A stretch of DNA of 64,000 bases from Luscinia megarhynchos (Eukaryota; Chordata; Aves; Passeriformes; Turdidae): contig JAPFBE010000080.1 in assembly GCA_034336665.1 (NCBI GenBank), positions 62,001 through 126,000 on the forward strand, in the 5' to 3' direction. Both the position numbers and the translations under genes were made by a program. Numbering within the stretch: the stretch's first letter is position 1; every line of letters starts with the position of its first letter. Shown piece after piece: positions 43,140 to 54,012 of this stretch. Under the pieces are notes generated by a model. The model saw nothing but the letters and a program-made list of their open reading frames with translations, made no database searches and had not been told where the DNA came from.

Positions 43140-43690
43140 GCTTTGTTATTTTAGGAATATTTGTATTTATTTTAGCAATATTTGTATTTATTTTAGCAAT
43201 ATTTGTATTTATTTTAGGGATATTTGTATTTATTTTAGAAATATTTATATTTGTTTTAGGGATGTTTGTATTTATTTTAGGAATATTTCTATTTATCTTA
43301 GGAATATTTCTATTTATTTTAGAAATATTTTTATTTATTTTAGCAGTATTTGTATTTATTTTAGGAATATTTCTATTTATTTTAGCAGTGTTTGCATTTA
43401 TTTTAGGAATATTTCTATTTATTTTAGAGATATTTGTATTTATTTTAGCAGTATTTGTATTTATTTTAGGAATATTTCTATTTATTTTAGGATGTATTTA
43501 TTTATTTTTGGGGGGGTTTATATTTATTTTGGGGAGGTTTTATTTATTTATTTTAAGATTATTTGTATTTATTTGGGGTTGTATTTATTTTAGGGGTGTT
43601 TGCATTAACTTTAGGAATATTTGTATTTATTTTAAGGGTGTTTGTATTTATTTTTGGGGTGTTTGTATTAATTTTTGGGGTGCATTTGGG
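43140..43690. repeat. TTTATTTTAGGAATATTTGTA minisatellite
   Basis: About 25 units of 21-22 bp, TTTTAGGAATATTTGTATTTA. Ile/Phe/Leu/Tyr-rich open frames mimic a membrane protein but are repeat read-through. Confidence 0.93.
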
Positions 43691-43755
43691 GGGTGGGGGG
43701 GATTGATTTTTGGGGGGAATCAGAGGTGCTGGGGGGGGCAGAGCCCCCCCAAAAA

Positions 43756-43757
43756 TG

Positions 43758-43808
<51 letters not shown>

Positions 43809-43812
43809 ATTT
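43756..43812. repeat. (AAAT)n microsatellite
   Basis: About 14 AAAT units. AATAAA hexamers occur on the plus strand, so it could supply the connexin polyadenylation signal, though that is uncertain. Confidence 0.95.
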
Positions 43813-43929
43813 TTGGGGTGTCCACCCCCCAAAATTCCTGAGACACTTCTGGATTTGGGGCACCTTAATCCCCCCAAAATGGGTTAAAACAACCCAAAAT
43901 GACACCAGCCCCCCCAAAATGGGCTCGGA

Positions 43930-44225
43930 TCCCCCTCATTGGCCACACGCCCCTCGGCTCCAACCAATCACCGTGCTCCTCTCATCCCACCCCCCCTTGC
44001 CACCCAATCACCGCAGCCCTTTCATTCTGCCCTTCAGACGCGCCGTGTTTCCCGCCTTTGGCTGCGCCTCAGCCAATCAGTGCGCAGCGCGGGAAGTCCC
44101 AGCGAATCAAAGCGCAGCGCGGGAAGGCTCAGCCAATCAGGGCAGAGGGGGCGGGGCCGCCCCTCCCGAACTCGCCGTTCCCGCAGCGCCCTCAGGAACG
44201 GAACAGCCCCAAAATCACCGAAAAT
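43930..44225. promoter_or_regulatory. Orphan CpG promoter-like island (CCAAT, E2F, Sp1)
   Basis: Non-repetitive block with CCAAT boxes at 43938-43942 (reverse), 43964, 44005, 44073 and 44133, an E2F-like TTTCCCGCC at 44048-44056 and a GC box at about 44,147-44,158. It lies between the 3' ends of the connexin and PSMD8, where neither gene needs a promoter. No open frame starts nearby on either strand. It could drive an unrecognised non-coding RNA or be the remnant of a lost gene. Confidence 0.55.
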
Positions 44226-44277
44226 GGCCCCAAAACTGCCCCGAACCCACCAAACCGCCTCATTCCGGCTCCAGCAC

Positions 44278-44283
44278 TTTATT
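44278..44283 (-). terminator. PSMD8: PSMD8 polyadenylation signal (AATAAA)
   Basis: TTTATT on plus within CAGCACTTTATTGG gives CCAATAAAGTGCTG on the PSMD8 strand, about 535 bp past the stop codon. The 3'UTR between is moderately unique. Confidence 0.6.
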
Positions 44284-44814
44284 GGAACAACATTTTGGGG
44301 TCCATGTTTTGGAGGAGGGGGCTCAGCCCCCCAATACTGCCCGAAAAGGGGGTGCGGGGGGGGTCTCCAAATCCCCACATACCAGAGACCCGCCCAAAGA
44401 ACCTTTGAAATTGTTAAATCTCCCAAAAATGTGAGGAAATGGGAGGTAAAAGGGGATTTGGGGGTCTGGGGGTGTTTTGGGGTCCCTCACTTTAAGACTC
44501 CCCCAAAACACAACAAAACAGAAGGAAAATGGGAATAAATGAGGATTTTGGGGCTTTCAAACCTCCCAAAACCACTTTTAAATACATAACTACCCCCCAA
44601 AAATATTAAAACCCTTAAAACCCCCCAAAACCACAATAAAATAAAGGAAATAAGGAAATTTTGATGCGTGAGGGGAGGCTCAAATCACCTTTGAACCGTT
44701 CAACCCTCAGCGAAAAAAAAACCACTTTAAACGTTGAAAAACCCGGAGAAAGGTGGAAAACCAGGTGGGAGAAGGTGAGTGAGGGGGAAATGAGGGGGAA
44801 TTTCGGTTTTTGGG

Positions 44815-44952
44815 TCAGACGATCATCTCCAGCTGCCGGGCGTACTCGATCACCTGCGTGGCCAGCTCGGTGGACGGGATCGGGGGGTCCTCGGCCTTCT
44901 GCTGCCGCCCCCCGAAGCTGTAATAGTTGGAGGGGCCCAGCACCCAGCCCCG
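44815..44952 (-). CDS. PSMD8: PSMD8 last exon with stop codon
   Basis: 138 bp intact, CCCAG|CGGGGC... to TGA at 44817-44815. It encodes [13 protein letters not shown], a QQK-containing stretch, [20 protein letters not shown] and V. The first ~38 bases with the acceptor recur five more times upstream in transcription (45,028-45,640). Confidence 0.95.
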   Translation of the reverse strand, partial: RGWVLGPSNYYSFGGRQQKAEDPPIPSTELATQVIEYARQLEMIV

Positions 44953-47900
44953 CTGGGAGAGGGGAGAGAGGGTTAAGAGGGGAAATAAAGGGTTAAAGGG
45001 GGTTTGGGGGAATTTGGGGTGTTTGGGGCTGCACCCCAAAACTGTAATAGTTGGAGGGGCCCAGCACCCAGCTTCAGCTGGGAGAGAGAAAGGAGTTAAA
45101 GAAGGGAAATAAAAGGGTTAAAAAGTTTGGAGAGTTTAGAATTTGGGGTGTTGGGCTACACCCAAAACTGTAATAGTTGGAGGGCCCAACACCAACCCAT
45201 GGAAGAGGTTCAAAAGAGAGCTCCAAAAGAGGTTAAAAGGAGGTTTAGAAATTTGGGGTGTTTGGGGCTGCACCCCAAAAGCCTGTAATAGTTGGAGGGG
45301 GCCCAGCACCCAGCCCTAGCTGGGAGAGAAGGAGAAAGAGGGTTAAAGAGGGGAAATAAAAGGGTTAAGAAGTTTGGAGGGGATTTGGGGGGAATTTGGG
45401 GTGTTTGGGGCTGCACCCCAAAACTGTAATAGAGTTAGAAAGGCAGAGTTAAAAGGGGGAAAAAAGGGTTAAAGGGGGACAAAAGAGTTAGCAGGGGTTT
45501 GGGGTGAGAGTTAAGGGGGTTTAAGAGGGATTTGGGAGAAGTAGAGTGTTATGGGGAAGGTTTGGAGATTTGTGTTTGGGGCTGCACCCCTGAAACTGTA
45601 ATAGTTGGAGGGGCCCAGCACCCAGCCCAGCTGGGAGAGGGAGAAAAGGGGGAAAATAAAGGGTTAAAAGGAAATAAAAAGAGGGTTAAAGGAAATAAAG
45701 GGTTAAAGTGGGGAAAAAGAGGGTTTAAGGGTGTGTTTTACAGAGGTATTTAAGGGTGTTTTGGGGTGTTTCAGGGTGTTTTAGAGGGTATTTCAGGGTG
45801 ATTTGGGGTGTTTTGCAAGTGTTGATGCGTATTTCGAGGTGTTTCCAGGGGTGTTTTGGGGCACCTTCTTGGCAGTCGGTCAGTCTTGCAGAAAGGGTGT
45901 TTTAGGTATTTAAAGGTGTTTTGGGGTATCTCTAGGTGTTTCAGGGTGTTTAAGAGTTGGTTTTTAGGGTGTTTCAGGGTGTTTTAGGAGTATTTCAGAA
46001 TTGGTTTTAGGGGTGTTTCAAGGGTGTTGTTGGGAGGTATTTCAAGGGTGTTTCAGGGTGTTTTAGGGTGTTTTTGGGAGGCACCTTCTTGGCGTGGTCA
46101 GTCATCTTGCAGGGGTGTTTTTTGGGTATTTTGGGGTATTTTTGGGGTATCTTTAGAGTGTTTCAGAGGTATCTCAGAGGTTGGTTTTAGGGGTGTTTCA
46201 GGGTGTCTCGAGGGTGTTTCAGGGTGGTTTTGATCTCAGGGGTGTTGTTGGGGTGTCAGGGTGTTTCAGGGTGTTTTGTGTTTTGCACCTTCTTGGCGTG
46301 GTCGGTCATCTTACAGGGTGTCGTACTTTTGTATTTTTAGCGTATCTCAGGCTGTTTCAGGGGTATCTCCAGGGTGTTTCAGGGTTTTGGGGTGTCTCAG
46401 GGTGTTTAGGGGTGTTTTGGTGTTTTGGGGTATCTTTGGTGTTTTGCACCTTCTTGAAGTAGTCAGTCATTTTGCATGGTGTTTTTGGGTATCTCTGGGT
46501 GTTTCCAGGGTGTTTTGGTGTTTCAGGGCGTTTTGGGGGTATCTCTGGGTGTTTCAGGGTGTTTAAGGTTGGTTTTAGGGTGTTTCCAGGGTGTTTTGGG
46601 GGGTGTTGTTGTTGGGGTGTTTGGCACCTTCTTGGCGTGGTCGGTCATCTTAGCAGTGAGCTGAAGAACAGGATCCCTTGTGACCTCGGGGAACAGGATC
46701 CGGCTTCGTGGGCCTCACGATGCAGCGGCCGATCCTCGATCCCTAGAGGGGGTCACAGGGGTTTAGGGGTCACAAGGGGGTTTGGGAGTCACAGGGAGTC
46801 ACAGGGGTTTGGGGGAGCACTGGAGGGTCTGAAGAGGGGGTTTGGGGGATTTGAGGGGGATATGTAGAGTTTTGGGAGGGGTCAGAGGGAGATCCTGCAG
46901 GGCTCAGAGGAGATTTTGGGAGGTCAGAGGAGATTTTTGTAGATTTGAGGCGAGTTTAAAGGGGGCTCAAGAGGGGTTTGGGAGCTCAGAGGGATTTTTG
47001 GGGGTCAAGAAGAGGAGATTTTTGTAGAGTTTATGAGGCCCGAGTTGGTAAGGGGCTACAGAGAGACTCAGAGGGGACTCAGAATATGAAGAATATTGAT
47101 TTTAAAGGGAGGTGGGAGGTTTGAGGGGGTAGGGTGGAGGCTCAGAGGGAATTTTGGGGGAATACTATGGGGGTTTGAGAAGGAGAGGGTAAGGGGGAGT
47201 TTGAGGGAAAGAATTTGGGGGTTTGAGAGAGATTTTTGGGGAGCTCAGAGAGGTGATTTGGGAGGCATTTTCTGAGACAGTTTGGGAAATTACAAGATTT
47301 GGGGGATGAGAGGAAACCATTTGGGAGGATTTTTGGGGTCCCAGATCTGAAAGATGGAGCTGATGCCAGGGGGAAGGGGGTTTAGGGGTGGATTTTGGGG
47401 TATTTCAGTGGGGAGTTTGGGGCTCAGGGGGATTTTGGAGTGTAATTTTTGGGATGATTTTGGGCTGATTTTGGGGGATTTGGGGTTCCAGACCTGATGG
47501 TGTCCAGCAGGATGTCGATGAAAGAAGGTGTAGCTCTCTGCTGGGATGTTGCCCTTGGCCAGGAACACTTTGTTGTAGCTGCCCTCCATCAGGTACTGGG
47601 GACAAAAGCAGGGGACAAAAATCCCAAAATGGGATAAAACAGCTTCGAAAATGGGATAAAACATCCCAAAGTGGGATAAACAGCTCAAAAATGGGATAAA
47701 ACATCCACAAAAATGGGACAAAACTTCTTTAAAAATGGGATAAAACTTCTTTAAAATGAGTTGTATCGGCCCAAAAATGGGATTAAAATAGCCAAAAAAT
47801 GAATTAAAAACATCCCAATAATGGAATGGAAACATCCTAAACCGGGGCTAAAAGACCTCAAAAAATGGAATAAAACAACCCAAAAAGGGATAAAACATCT

Positions 47901-50900
47901 CAACAATGGGATAAAACATCCCAAAAATGGGATAAAATAAGACAAAATGGGGTAAAACATCTCAAAAATGGGATAAAATAATAATCCAAAAATGGGATAA
48001 AATAGACAAAAATGGGGTGAAACATCCAGAAATGGAATAAAACATTTCAAAATGGGATTCTGGCTTCCCATGGGATTTCAGCCCCAAAATCCCCCAGGAC
48101 AGGCTCAGGACCCCCAAAGCCCCCAGACCTGCTCAGGTGGAATTCCAGCCCCAAAATCTCCCCTAACCCTTTCCAAATCCCCCCCAGGACCCCCAAATTC
48201 CCTCAGGACCCCAGAATTCCCTCAGACCTGCTCCCAGGACCCCCAAAAATCCCCACAGGACTCCCCAAATTTCCCCAGGACCCCCAGAACAGGTTCTCCT
48301 GGGTGTTCAATCCCCAAAATCCCCAGGACCCCAAAATCCCCCAGGACCCCCAAAATCCCCTCAGGACCCCCAAATCCCCCAGGACCCCCTGAACAGGTTC
48401 TCTGGGTGTTCAATCCCAAAATCCCCCAGGACCCCCAAATCCCTCAGGATCCCCCAAATCCCCCAGGACCCCCAGAACAGGTTCCCCTGGGTGTTCAATA
48501 CCCCCAAGCCCCCCAGGACCCCCAAGCCCCCCAGACCTGCTCCAGGGACACAGGGGTGCGGATGAACAGGTTCCCCTGGGTGTTCAATCCCCCAAATCCC
48601 CCAGGACCCCAGACCTGCTCAGGGACCTGCAGGGTGCGGATGAACAGAGTTCCCCTGGGTGTTCAATCCCCCCAAATCCCCAGGACCCCCCAGACCTCGC
48701 TCCAGGACCTGGGGTGCGGATGACCAAGGTTCCCCTGGGTGTTCAATCCCCAGGGACCCCCAGGACCCCCCAAAGCCCCCAGACCTGCTCCAGGGACACG
48801 GGGTGCCGGATGAACAGGTTCCCTGGGTGTTCAATCCCCCAGGAGCCCCCAGGACCCCCAAGGACCCCCACCCCCCAGACCTGCTCCAGGGACACGGGGT
48901 GCGGATAGACAGGGTTCCCCTGGATGTCGGGGCGGCAGCAGCTCAGCTCGTGTGGAACTGCGGCCCGCGGTTCTGTAGCAGGAACAGCAGGGTTCAGCCC
49001 CAGCAGCTGGTGCCTCGGCACCGACTCGGGCAGCTCCTCCTGGGGGAGTCAGAATGTTCCAGATGTTCTGGGGGTTCACGGGAGCCCCAGAACCCCAGGG
49101 ACCAAACCTCCCAGAGACACCCAGAAACCCTCAGAGCCCCCAGGAACAGCTTGGCTAGGTGCCCTTTGGCGCCGACTCAGGGCAGCTCACTCCTGTCAGA
49201 GTGTTCAAGTGTTCCAGAAGTGTTCCAGAGTGTTCTGTTCTGGAGCTTTAGAACTGAGACAGAACCGCAGGGTGCAGGCAGGAACAGCTGGTGCAGCGGC
49301 CTTACGTCGCAGCTCACTCCTCTTGAGGGTTCCAGGGCGTGTTCTGAACTCAAGAACAAGGGACAAAACCTCCTCCAGAGCAGCAGCAGCCTGGTGCTGC
49401 AGCTAACAGGCAGCTCCTCCTGTGTCCAGAGTGTTCTGGAATGTGAGCACCAAGACCACAGTGCTCACTAGAGACAAACAGAGACCCCCAGAGACCCCCA
49501 GAACCACCCAGAGACACAGAGACAAAGCCCCCAGGAACGGCTGGCTGGTGCGAGCCATTTGCGCACAGGGCACGCTGGGGGCCAGCAAAATGTCCAGAGT
49601 GTTCTGGGGGTTCACCGGGAGCTTACCAGAGACCGGGACCCCCAAACCTCCCACCAGAGACACCCAGAGACCCTCAAGAGACGGGAACCGCGCTGGTGCC
49701 GCGAAAGCAGCTGGAGCTGGGGCAGCTCACTCCTGTCCAGAAAGGCGAATGTCCCGAGAGTGTTGCCCATGGTGTCCTGGGAGCACCAGAGACCCCCAGG
49801 GACCCCCAAACCTCCCACCAGAGACACCCAGAGACCTCAGAGACCCCCAGGAACAGCAGCTGGTGCGCGGCGCCCGACCTCGGGCAGCTCCTCCTGGGGG
49901 GTCCAGAGAAATGTTCAGAGTGTTCCCAGGAGAATGTTCAGAGTGTTCTGGGAGCACCCAGAGACCCCCCAGAGCAGGAACAGCAGCTGGTGCTGCAGCC
50001 CCAGCAGGCAGCTCACTCCTGGGGGTCAGAGTGTTCTGGAATGTTCTGGGAGCACCCAGAGACCCCAGGAACACACAGAGACCCCAGAGACCCCCAGAGA
50101 CCCCCCAGAACCACCCAGAGACACCCAGAACGCCCAGAGACCCCCAAAAACCCCCAGGAACAGCAGCTGGTGCCTTGGCAGCCGACTCAGGCAGCTCCTC
50201 CTGAGGGGGTCCAGAATTCCAGAATGTTCCAGAGTGTTCTGGGGGGTTCTGAAAGCACCAGAGAACCCCCAAGGGACCCCCCAAACCTCCCACCAGAGAC
50301 ACCCAGAGCCCCCAGAGCCCCTCAAGAGCTAAAAGCCCCTCAGCAAAGGCTCAGAGCCTCTCAGAGCCCCCAAAGCCCCCTCAGGAGCCCCTCAAAACCC
50401 CCAGGCTCCTACAAAACCTTCTCAGAGCCCCCAAAGCCCCCAGAGCCCCTCAAAGGCCCCCTCAGCCCCTAAGAATCCCTCAGGGCTCCCCAGAGCCCCC
50501 AAATTCCCCCAAAGCCCCTCAGGGGCCCCCAGAGTCCCAGGCCTCTCAGAGGCTCCCCAGAGCACCTCAGAGCCCCCCAAATTCCTAGCACAGGCCCCAG
50601 AGTCCCCAAAGCCCCAGAGTCCCCCAGAGGCCCCCAGGAGCTGAGGCCCCTCAGGAGCCTCTCAGAGCTCCCACAGAGCACCCTCAGAGCCCCCAAATTC
50701 AAAGCACAGAGCTAGGAGCCTCTCAGAGCCCCCAAAGCTTAGGGAGTCTAAAAGCCACTCAGGGCCCCCAGAGGCCCCCAGAGGCCCCTAAAGCCCCCCA
50801 GAGGCCCCAGGCTCACTTGTGAGTAAGTAGTAGCACTTGAGGCTGGGCCATGTAGCGCTCGCGAAGGGAGGGAATGTCCACTTTCCTCAGGGATGCTCCC

Positions 50901-53900
50901 ACTGGGCCCCGATCTCCAGAGATGTCCCTGGGAGATGGGAACAGTGCGGGCTGATTTTGATTTTGTAGAGGTTTGGAGGACTGAGAGACCCCAGCGTTGA
51001 GAGAGAGTTTTAAGGAGGACTGAGAGGGATTTGAGAGACTCTAGACATGATGAGTTAGGGAGAAAATTTGGGGGTTTTAGAAGAAGTTTCTGAAGTACAG
51101 AGATGAGAAGAGGATTTTGGAGAGGATTCTGAGACATTGAGGGGAGTTGGGGAGGATTTTAGCAGGGGATTTTGACTGGCAGAGTTTGAGGGCATTCCCT
51201 TCCTCAGGATGCTCCACTGACTTAAATCCCAGAATGTCCCTGGGAATAGAACAGTTCAGGATTTTGGGGGATTTTGGGGATTTTTAAGAGGTTGGGGATT
51301 GAAGGGATTTTGGAGGATTTTGGGTGAGATTTTGTAGGGTTGAGAGGATTTGGGGAGATTTGGGGGATTTTGGGGGTTTGGGGAAGGATTTGGGAAATTT
51401 GTGGAAGTGGGGGTTGAATCTGAGGAAGAATTATGTGGACATAGAGTGTTTGGTTGGATTTTAAGAGGGTTCTGTGGAATTTGGATCAGATTTAGAAAAA
51501 CTTTGTAGAAATTCAAAGGAATTAAGAATTTGGAAGAATCAGAGAATTTGAGTTGAATTTAAGAATAATTTTGTGGAAATCTGGGGAATTTGGGCTGGGT
51601 TTTGAGGCAGAATTTTGTGGGAATTTGAGTTGGTCTTCTGCAAATTTGTGGAAATTCAGAAAATTTAAGAATAATTTTGTGTGAATTCAGAAAAATCCTG
51701 TGGGAATTCTGAGAATTTGAGGAAAATTTTGTGAGAATTCAAAAATGGGAATCCTGGGAGGAGGAGGATTTTGGGGGAAATTTTGGGGTGATTTTGAGAG
51801 CCATTTTGGGGTGATTTAGGGCCATTTTGGGGTGATTTGGGGCCATTTTGATTTTGAGCCATTTTGGGAGATTTTGGGCCATTTCTGGGATTTTACGGCC
51901 ATTTTTGGGGGAGTGATTTGGGGCCATTTTTGGGGTGATTTGGGGCCATTTTTTGGGGGATTGGGGGCCATTTCACGAGTTTTCACCATTTTTAGGGTGA
52001 TTTGGGGCCTTTTGGGCGATTTTTGGGGCCATTTTTGGGGGATTTTGAGCCATTTACTGTGCATTTTGGCCATTTTGGGGGGATTACTGAATATGCACAT
52101 TTTAGGTTTGGCCATTTTTGATTTTGGAGCCATTTTGGGGGGTGGAGGATTTTGGCCATTTTACTACTTACCTGCGGGATGATTTAGAGCCGATTTTGGG
52201 AAGCTGATTTTGCTTAGCCATTTTGATTTTCGACCATTTTTAGTGATTTGGGGGCCATTTTTGGGAGTGATTTTTGGGGCGATTTTTGGGGGTGAGTTTT
52301 GATCATTTTGGGGTGAATTTTTGGGCCATTTTTGAAGTGATTTTGACCATTTTGGGGGTGATTTTGGGTGCCATTTTGAGCGATTTTTGACCATGGGGGT
52401 GATTTTGGGCCATTTTTGAGAGTGATTTTGACCATTTTTTGAGATTGATTTTGACCACCGTTTTAGGGTAATTTTGGGGCCATTTTGGGGGCCATGCAGG
52501 GATTTTGTGCCATTTTGGGGGTGATTTTGGGCCAATTTTTGGGGCCATTTTTGTGATTTTGACCATTTTGGGGGTGATTTTGACCATTTTGGGGTGGATT
52601 TTTCAGCCATTTTGGAGTGATTTGGGGCCATTTTGGGGGTGATTTTTGGGGCCATTTTTGAGTGATTTGCAAGGAGATTTTGGGGCCATTTTTGGGATGA
52701 TTACCGAGCCATTTTGGGGCGATTTTGACCATTTTGGGGCACTCACGCGGGCCAGCAGCAGCTGCTGTTTTGGTCATGGCAGAGCCGAGATGCGTGAGCC
52801 TTGGAAAATTCCAGATCCGCTAGAGAGCCACCTGATGGGGGATTTTTGGGGAGTCCCAAAAGGATTTGGGGATCCCCAGCCCCACAGCTAATGAATCACT
52901 TTCCCGGAGGTAATCAGTGACTCAGAAGTTAATTGCTGTTTACAGCTCGAGGCAGAGAGTGATGGAACAGGAACTCCGGGCACCCAAAAACATCCTGGGA
53001 ACCCCCAAAAGGCTGGGGAGACCCCTAAAGCAAAAAATCCTCAGCCCAAACACGAGGGAGACTAAAAAATCTCAGGAACCAGAATCTGAGGGGTGCCCAA
53101 AAAATCCCCTCAAAGAGTTCCCAAAAATTCCCTCAGAACCCTCCAAATCCTCAAGAACCCTCAAGAATTCCCTCAGAGACTAAAATTCCCTCAGAACTAA
53201 AAATCCTCTCAGAAGCTGAGAAATTCCCTCCAGAACTAAATCCTCAAGGTCCCCAAAATTCCCTCAGAACCCCCAAGAATTCCCTCCAGAACCCCAAAAT
53301 CCTCTCTCAGAAACGCCGAAATTCCTCAGAACAGTCCTCTGGAGACCCCCAAGAGTTTACCTCAGGGACCCCCAAAGTCCTCAGGGAATCTAAAAATCAC
53401 TCAGAAAGCCACCCAAAATCCCCTCAGGGAATCCCCAAGAATCCTCCTCCAGAAACCCCCAAATTTACCTCAGGGAACCCAAAAGAATCCCTCAGATTCC
53501 CCAAAATCCTCAAAGTTCCCAAAAATCCCTCAGGAGACCCAAAATCCTCGAGAGCCCTAAAGGAATCCCTTCCAGAAACCCCCAAATTTCCTCCTGAGAA
53601 GCCCCAAAGTCAGCAGCCGATTCCTCAAAGGTCCCCAAAAGTCCTCAGAACCCCCAGAAACCTCTTCTGGAACCCCAAATCCCTCAGAACTAAAAATTCC
53701 CCTCAGAGGTCCCCAAAAGTCCCTCAGGAAACCCCCAGATTTCCTCTTCAGGGAGACCCCAAATTCCCCTCAGACGAAAATCCTCGGCTCTAAATCCCCT
53801 CAGCGCCCCGCGCCTCACCTTCAGCCGGCCCAGCGCCTCCCCGCACTTGGCCCGGGTTGGGGCTCTTGCGGCCCCCTCGCGCATGAGGCTTTGCTCGTAG

Positions 53901-54012
53901 GAGGCCCAGCCCGCGGCTCTGAGGCCGCTCCCGCCGCCCCGGGCCCCGCCGAGGACCAGCCCGAGCCGGGCCCGTCCCGCCCGCAGCCCCGGCCCCGTTC
54001 GGCACCCGCCAT
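44815..54012 (-). CDS. PSMD8: 26S proteasome non-ATPase regulatory subunit 8 (Rpn12)
   Basis: Seven coding segments on minus: 54012-53819, ~52830-52747, 50927-50818, 49039-48881, 47595-47494, 46742-46628 and 44952-44815. Recognisable residues in order are SYEQSLM...[24 protein letters not shown] with CYY, ELPES...HQLLGLN and [27 protein letters not shown] then SYTFF, TRILFF and MTDHAKK, and [14 protein letters not shown] to [17 protein letters not shown]. These match human PSMD8 over its length. Rpn12 is a PCI-domain lid component of the 19S regulatory particle in nucleus and cytosol. The fifth exon has one extra T; the second, third and sixth have several indels. Confidence 0.9.
45020..45640 (-). 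repeat. Five extra copies of the PSMD8 last-exon start with its 3' splice site
   Basis: Copies at about 45,028-45,085, 45,165-45,200, 45,270-45,325, 45,413-45,430 (truncated) and 45,590-45,635. Each has AGCTGGGTGCTGGGCCCCTC and CAACTATTACAG on the sense strand, with a (GGGTTAAAGGGGAAATAAA)n spacer of about 100-150 bp. Confidence 0.9.
45855..46660 (-). repeat. Four extra copies of the PSMD8 exon-6 end with its 5' splice site
   Basis: GCACCTTCTTGGCGTGGTCG then GTCATCTT (sense M-T-D-H-A-K-K|GTGC) recurs near 45,861, 46,082, 46,286 and 46,447, with the exon itself at 46,625. The spacer is (GGGTGTTTCAGGGTGTTTTG)n, about 160-220 bp per unit. Confidence 0.9.
46628..46742 (-). CDS. PSMD8: PSMD8 exon 6 (noisy)
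   Basis: Acceptor TCTAG|; RILF(P/T)E-TRILFF and MTDHAKK are readable but split across frames. The donor is AAG|GTGCC. The exon end is repeated four more times at 45,861-46,475. Confidence 0.75.
47494..47595 (-). CDS. PSMD8: PSMD8 exon 5
   Basis: CCCCAG|TACCTGATGG to [32 protein letters not shown] and SYTFF are exact; one extra T in TTCTTTCATC shifts the rest, which would read IDILLDTIR. Confidence 0.9.
47625..48055. repeat. AAAATGGGATAAAACATCCC minisatellite, PSMD8 intron 4
   Basis: About 22 units of 18-20 bp between exons 4 and 5. Confidence 0.92.
48100..48900 (-). repeat. ~9 copies of the PSMD8 exon-4 end with its 5' splice site
   Basis: The sense unit is AACCTGTTCATCCGCACCCC and GTGTCCCTGGAGCAG|GTCTGG (H-P-V-S-L-E-Q|). 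Partial to full copies lie near 48,125, 48,226, 48,286, 48,391, 48,474, 48,535, 48,610, 48,690 and 48,780. The spacer is (GGACCCCCAAATCCCCCA)n and TGGGTGTTCAATCCC. Confidence 0.9.
48881..49039 (-). CDS. PSMD8: PSMD8 exon 4
   Basis: CCCCCAG|GAGGAGCTGC to GAGCAG|GTCTGG. It shows [15 protein letters not shown], then an [12 protein letters not shown] stretch in another frame, FHTEL, and Y-PHPVSLEQ. Both its start and its end are amplified into arrays. Confidence 0.85.
49040..50215 (-). repeat. ~8 copies of the PSMD8 exon-4 start with its 3' splice site
   Basis: Sense AGGAGGAGCTGCCTGAGTCG, GCTGCCAAGGCACCAGCTGC and TGTTCCTGG recurs near 49,160, 49,290, 49,395, 49,535, 49,700, 49,857, 49,995 and 50,163. 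Spacers are CCAGAGACCCCCAGAGA and CAGAGTGTTCTGG repeats, ~120-165 bp per unit. Confidence 0.88.
50290..50815. repeat. CCCCTCAGAGCCCCCAAA minisatellite, PSMD8 intron 3
   Basis: About 30 irregular 15-20 bp units of CTCAGAGCCCCC between exon 3 and the exon-4 start array. Confidence 0.85.
50818..50927 (-). CDS. PSMD8: PSMD8 exon 3
   Basis: CCCAG|GGACATC (R-D-I) through SLRK-DIPS and RYMAQ to a Tyr-rich end C-Y-Y before CACAAGTGAG. A partial copy of its start (GGGACATTCTGGGA and following) lies near 51,190-51,245. Confidence 0.75.
51240..51780. repeat. GGATTTTGGGG / AATTTTGTGGGAATTTG repeats
   Basis: Low-copy diverged units in PSMD8 intron 2. No gene signal apart from the exon-3 start copy near 51,190-51,245. 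Confidence 0.75.
51775..52740. repeat. TTTTGGGGCCATTTTGGGGTGA minisatellite
   Basis: About 45 units of 18-24 bp, GGGGCCATTTTGGGGTGATT and TTTTGACCATTTTGGG, ending next to PSMD8 exon 2. Confidence 0.92.
52747..52830 (-). CDS. PSMD8: PSMD8 exon 2 (partial recognition)
   Basis: ACCAAAACAGCAGCTGCTGC then TGGCCCGC|GTGAGT encodes T-K-Q-Q-L-L-L-A-R after a frameshift, matching LTKQQLILAR of PSMD8. The upstream part of the exon is not clearly readable, so its start is approximate. Confidence 0.6.
53000..53790. repeat. CCCCAAAATTCCCTCAGAA minisatellite, PSMD8 intron 1
   Basis: About 40 units of 17-21 bp, many with CCCCCAAAA apparently miscalled as CTAAAA. It fills the intron up to exon 1. Confidence 0.88.
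53819..54012 (-). CDS. PSMD8: PSMD8 exon 1
   Basis: ATG at 54012-54010 (M-A-G-A-E-R-G-R-G) opens a GC-rich region. [11 protein letters not shown] and [11 protein letters not shown], the recognisable PSMD8 part, lie in another frame before donor AAG|GTGAGG, so one indel or a different start is implied. The N-terminus of PSMD8 is poorly conserved. Confidence 0.75.

Noticed and set aside
43103..43768. A 221-codon Ile/Phe-rich frame resembling a membrane protein
   Set aside because: Translation of a 21-22 bp TTTTAGGAATATTTGTATTTA repeat with no start context or homology.
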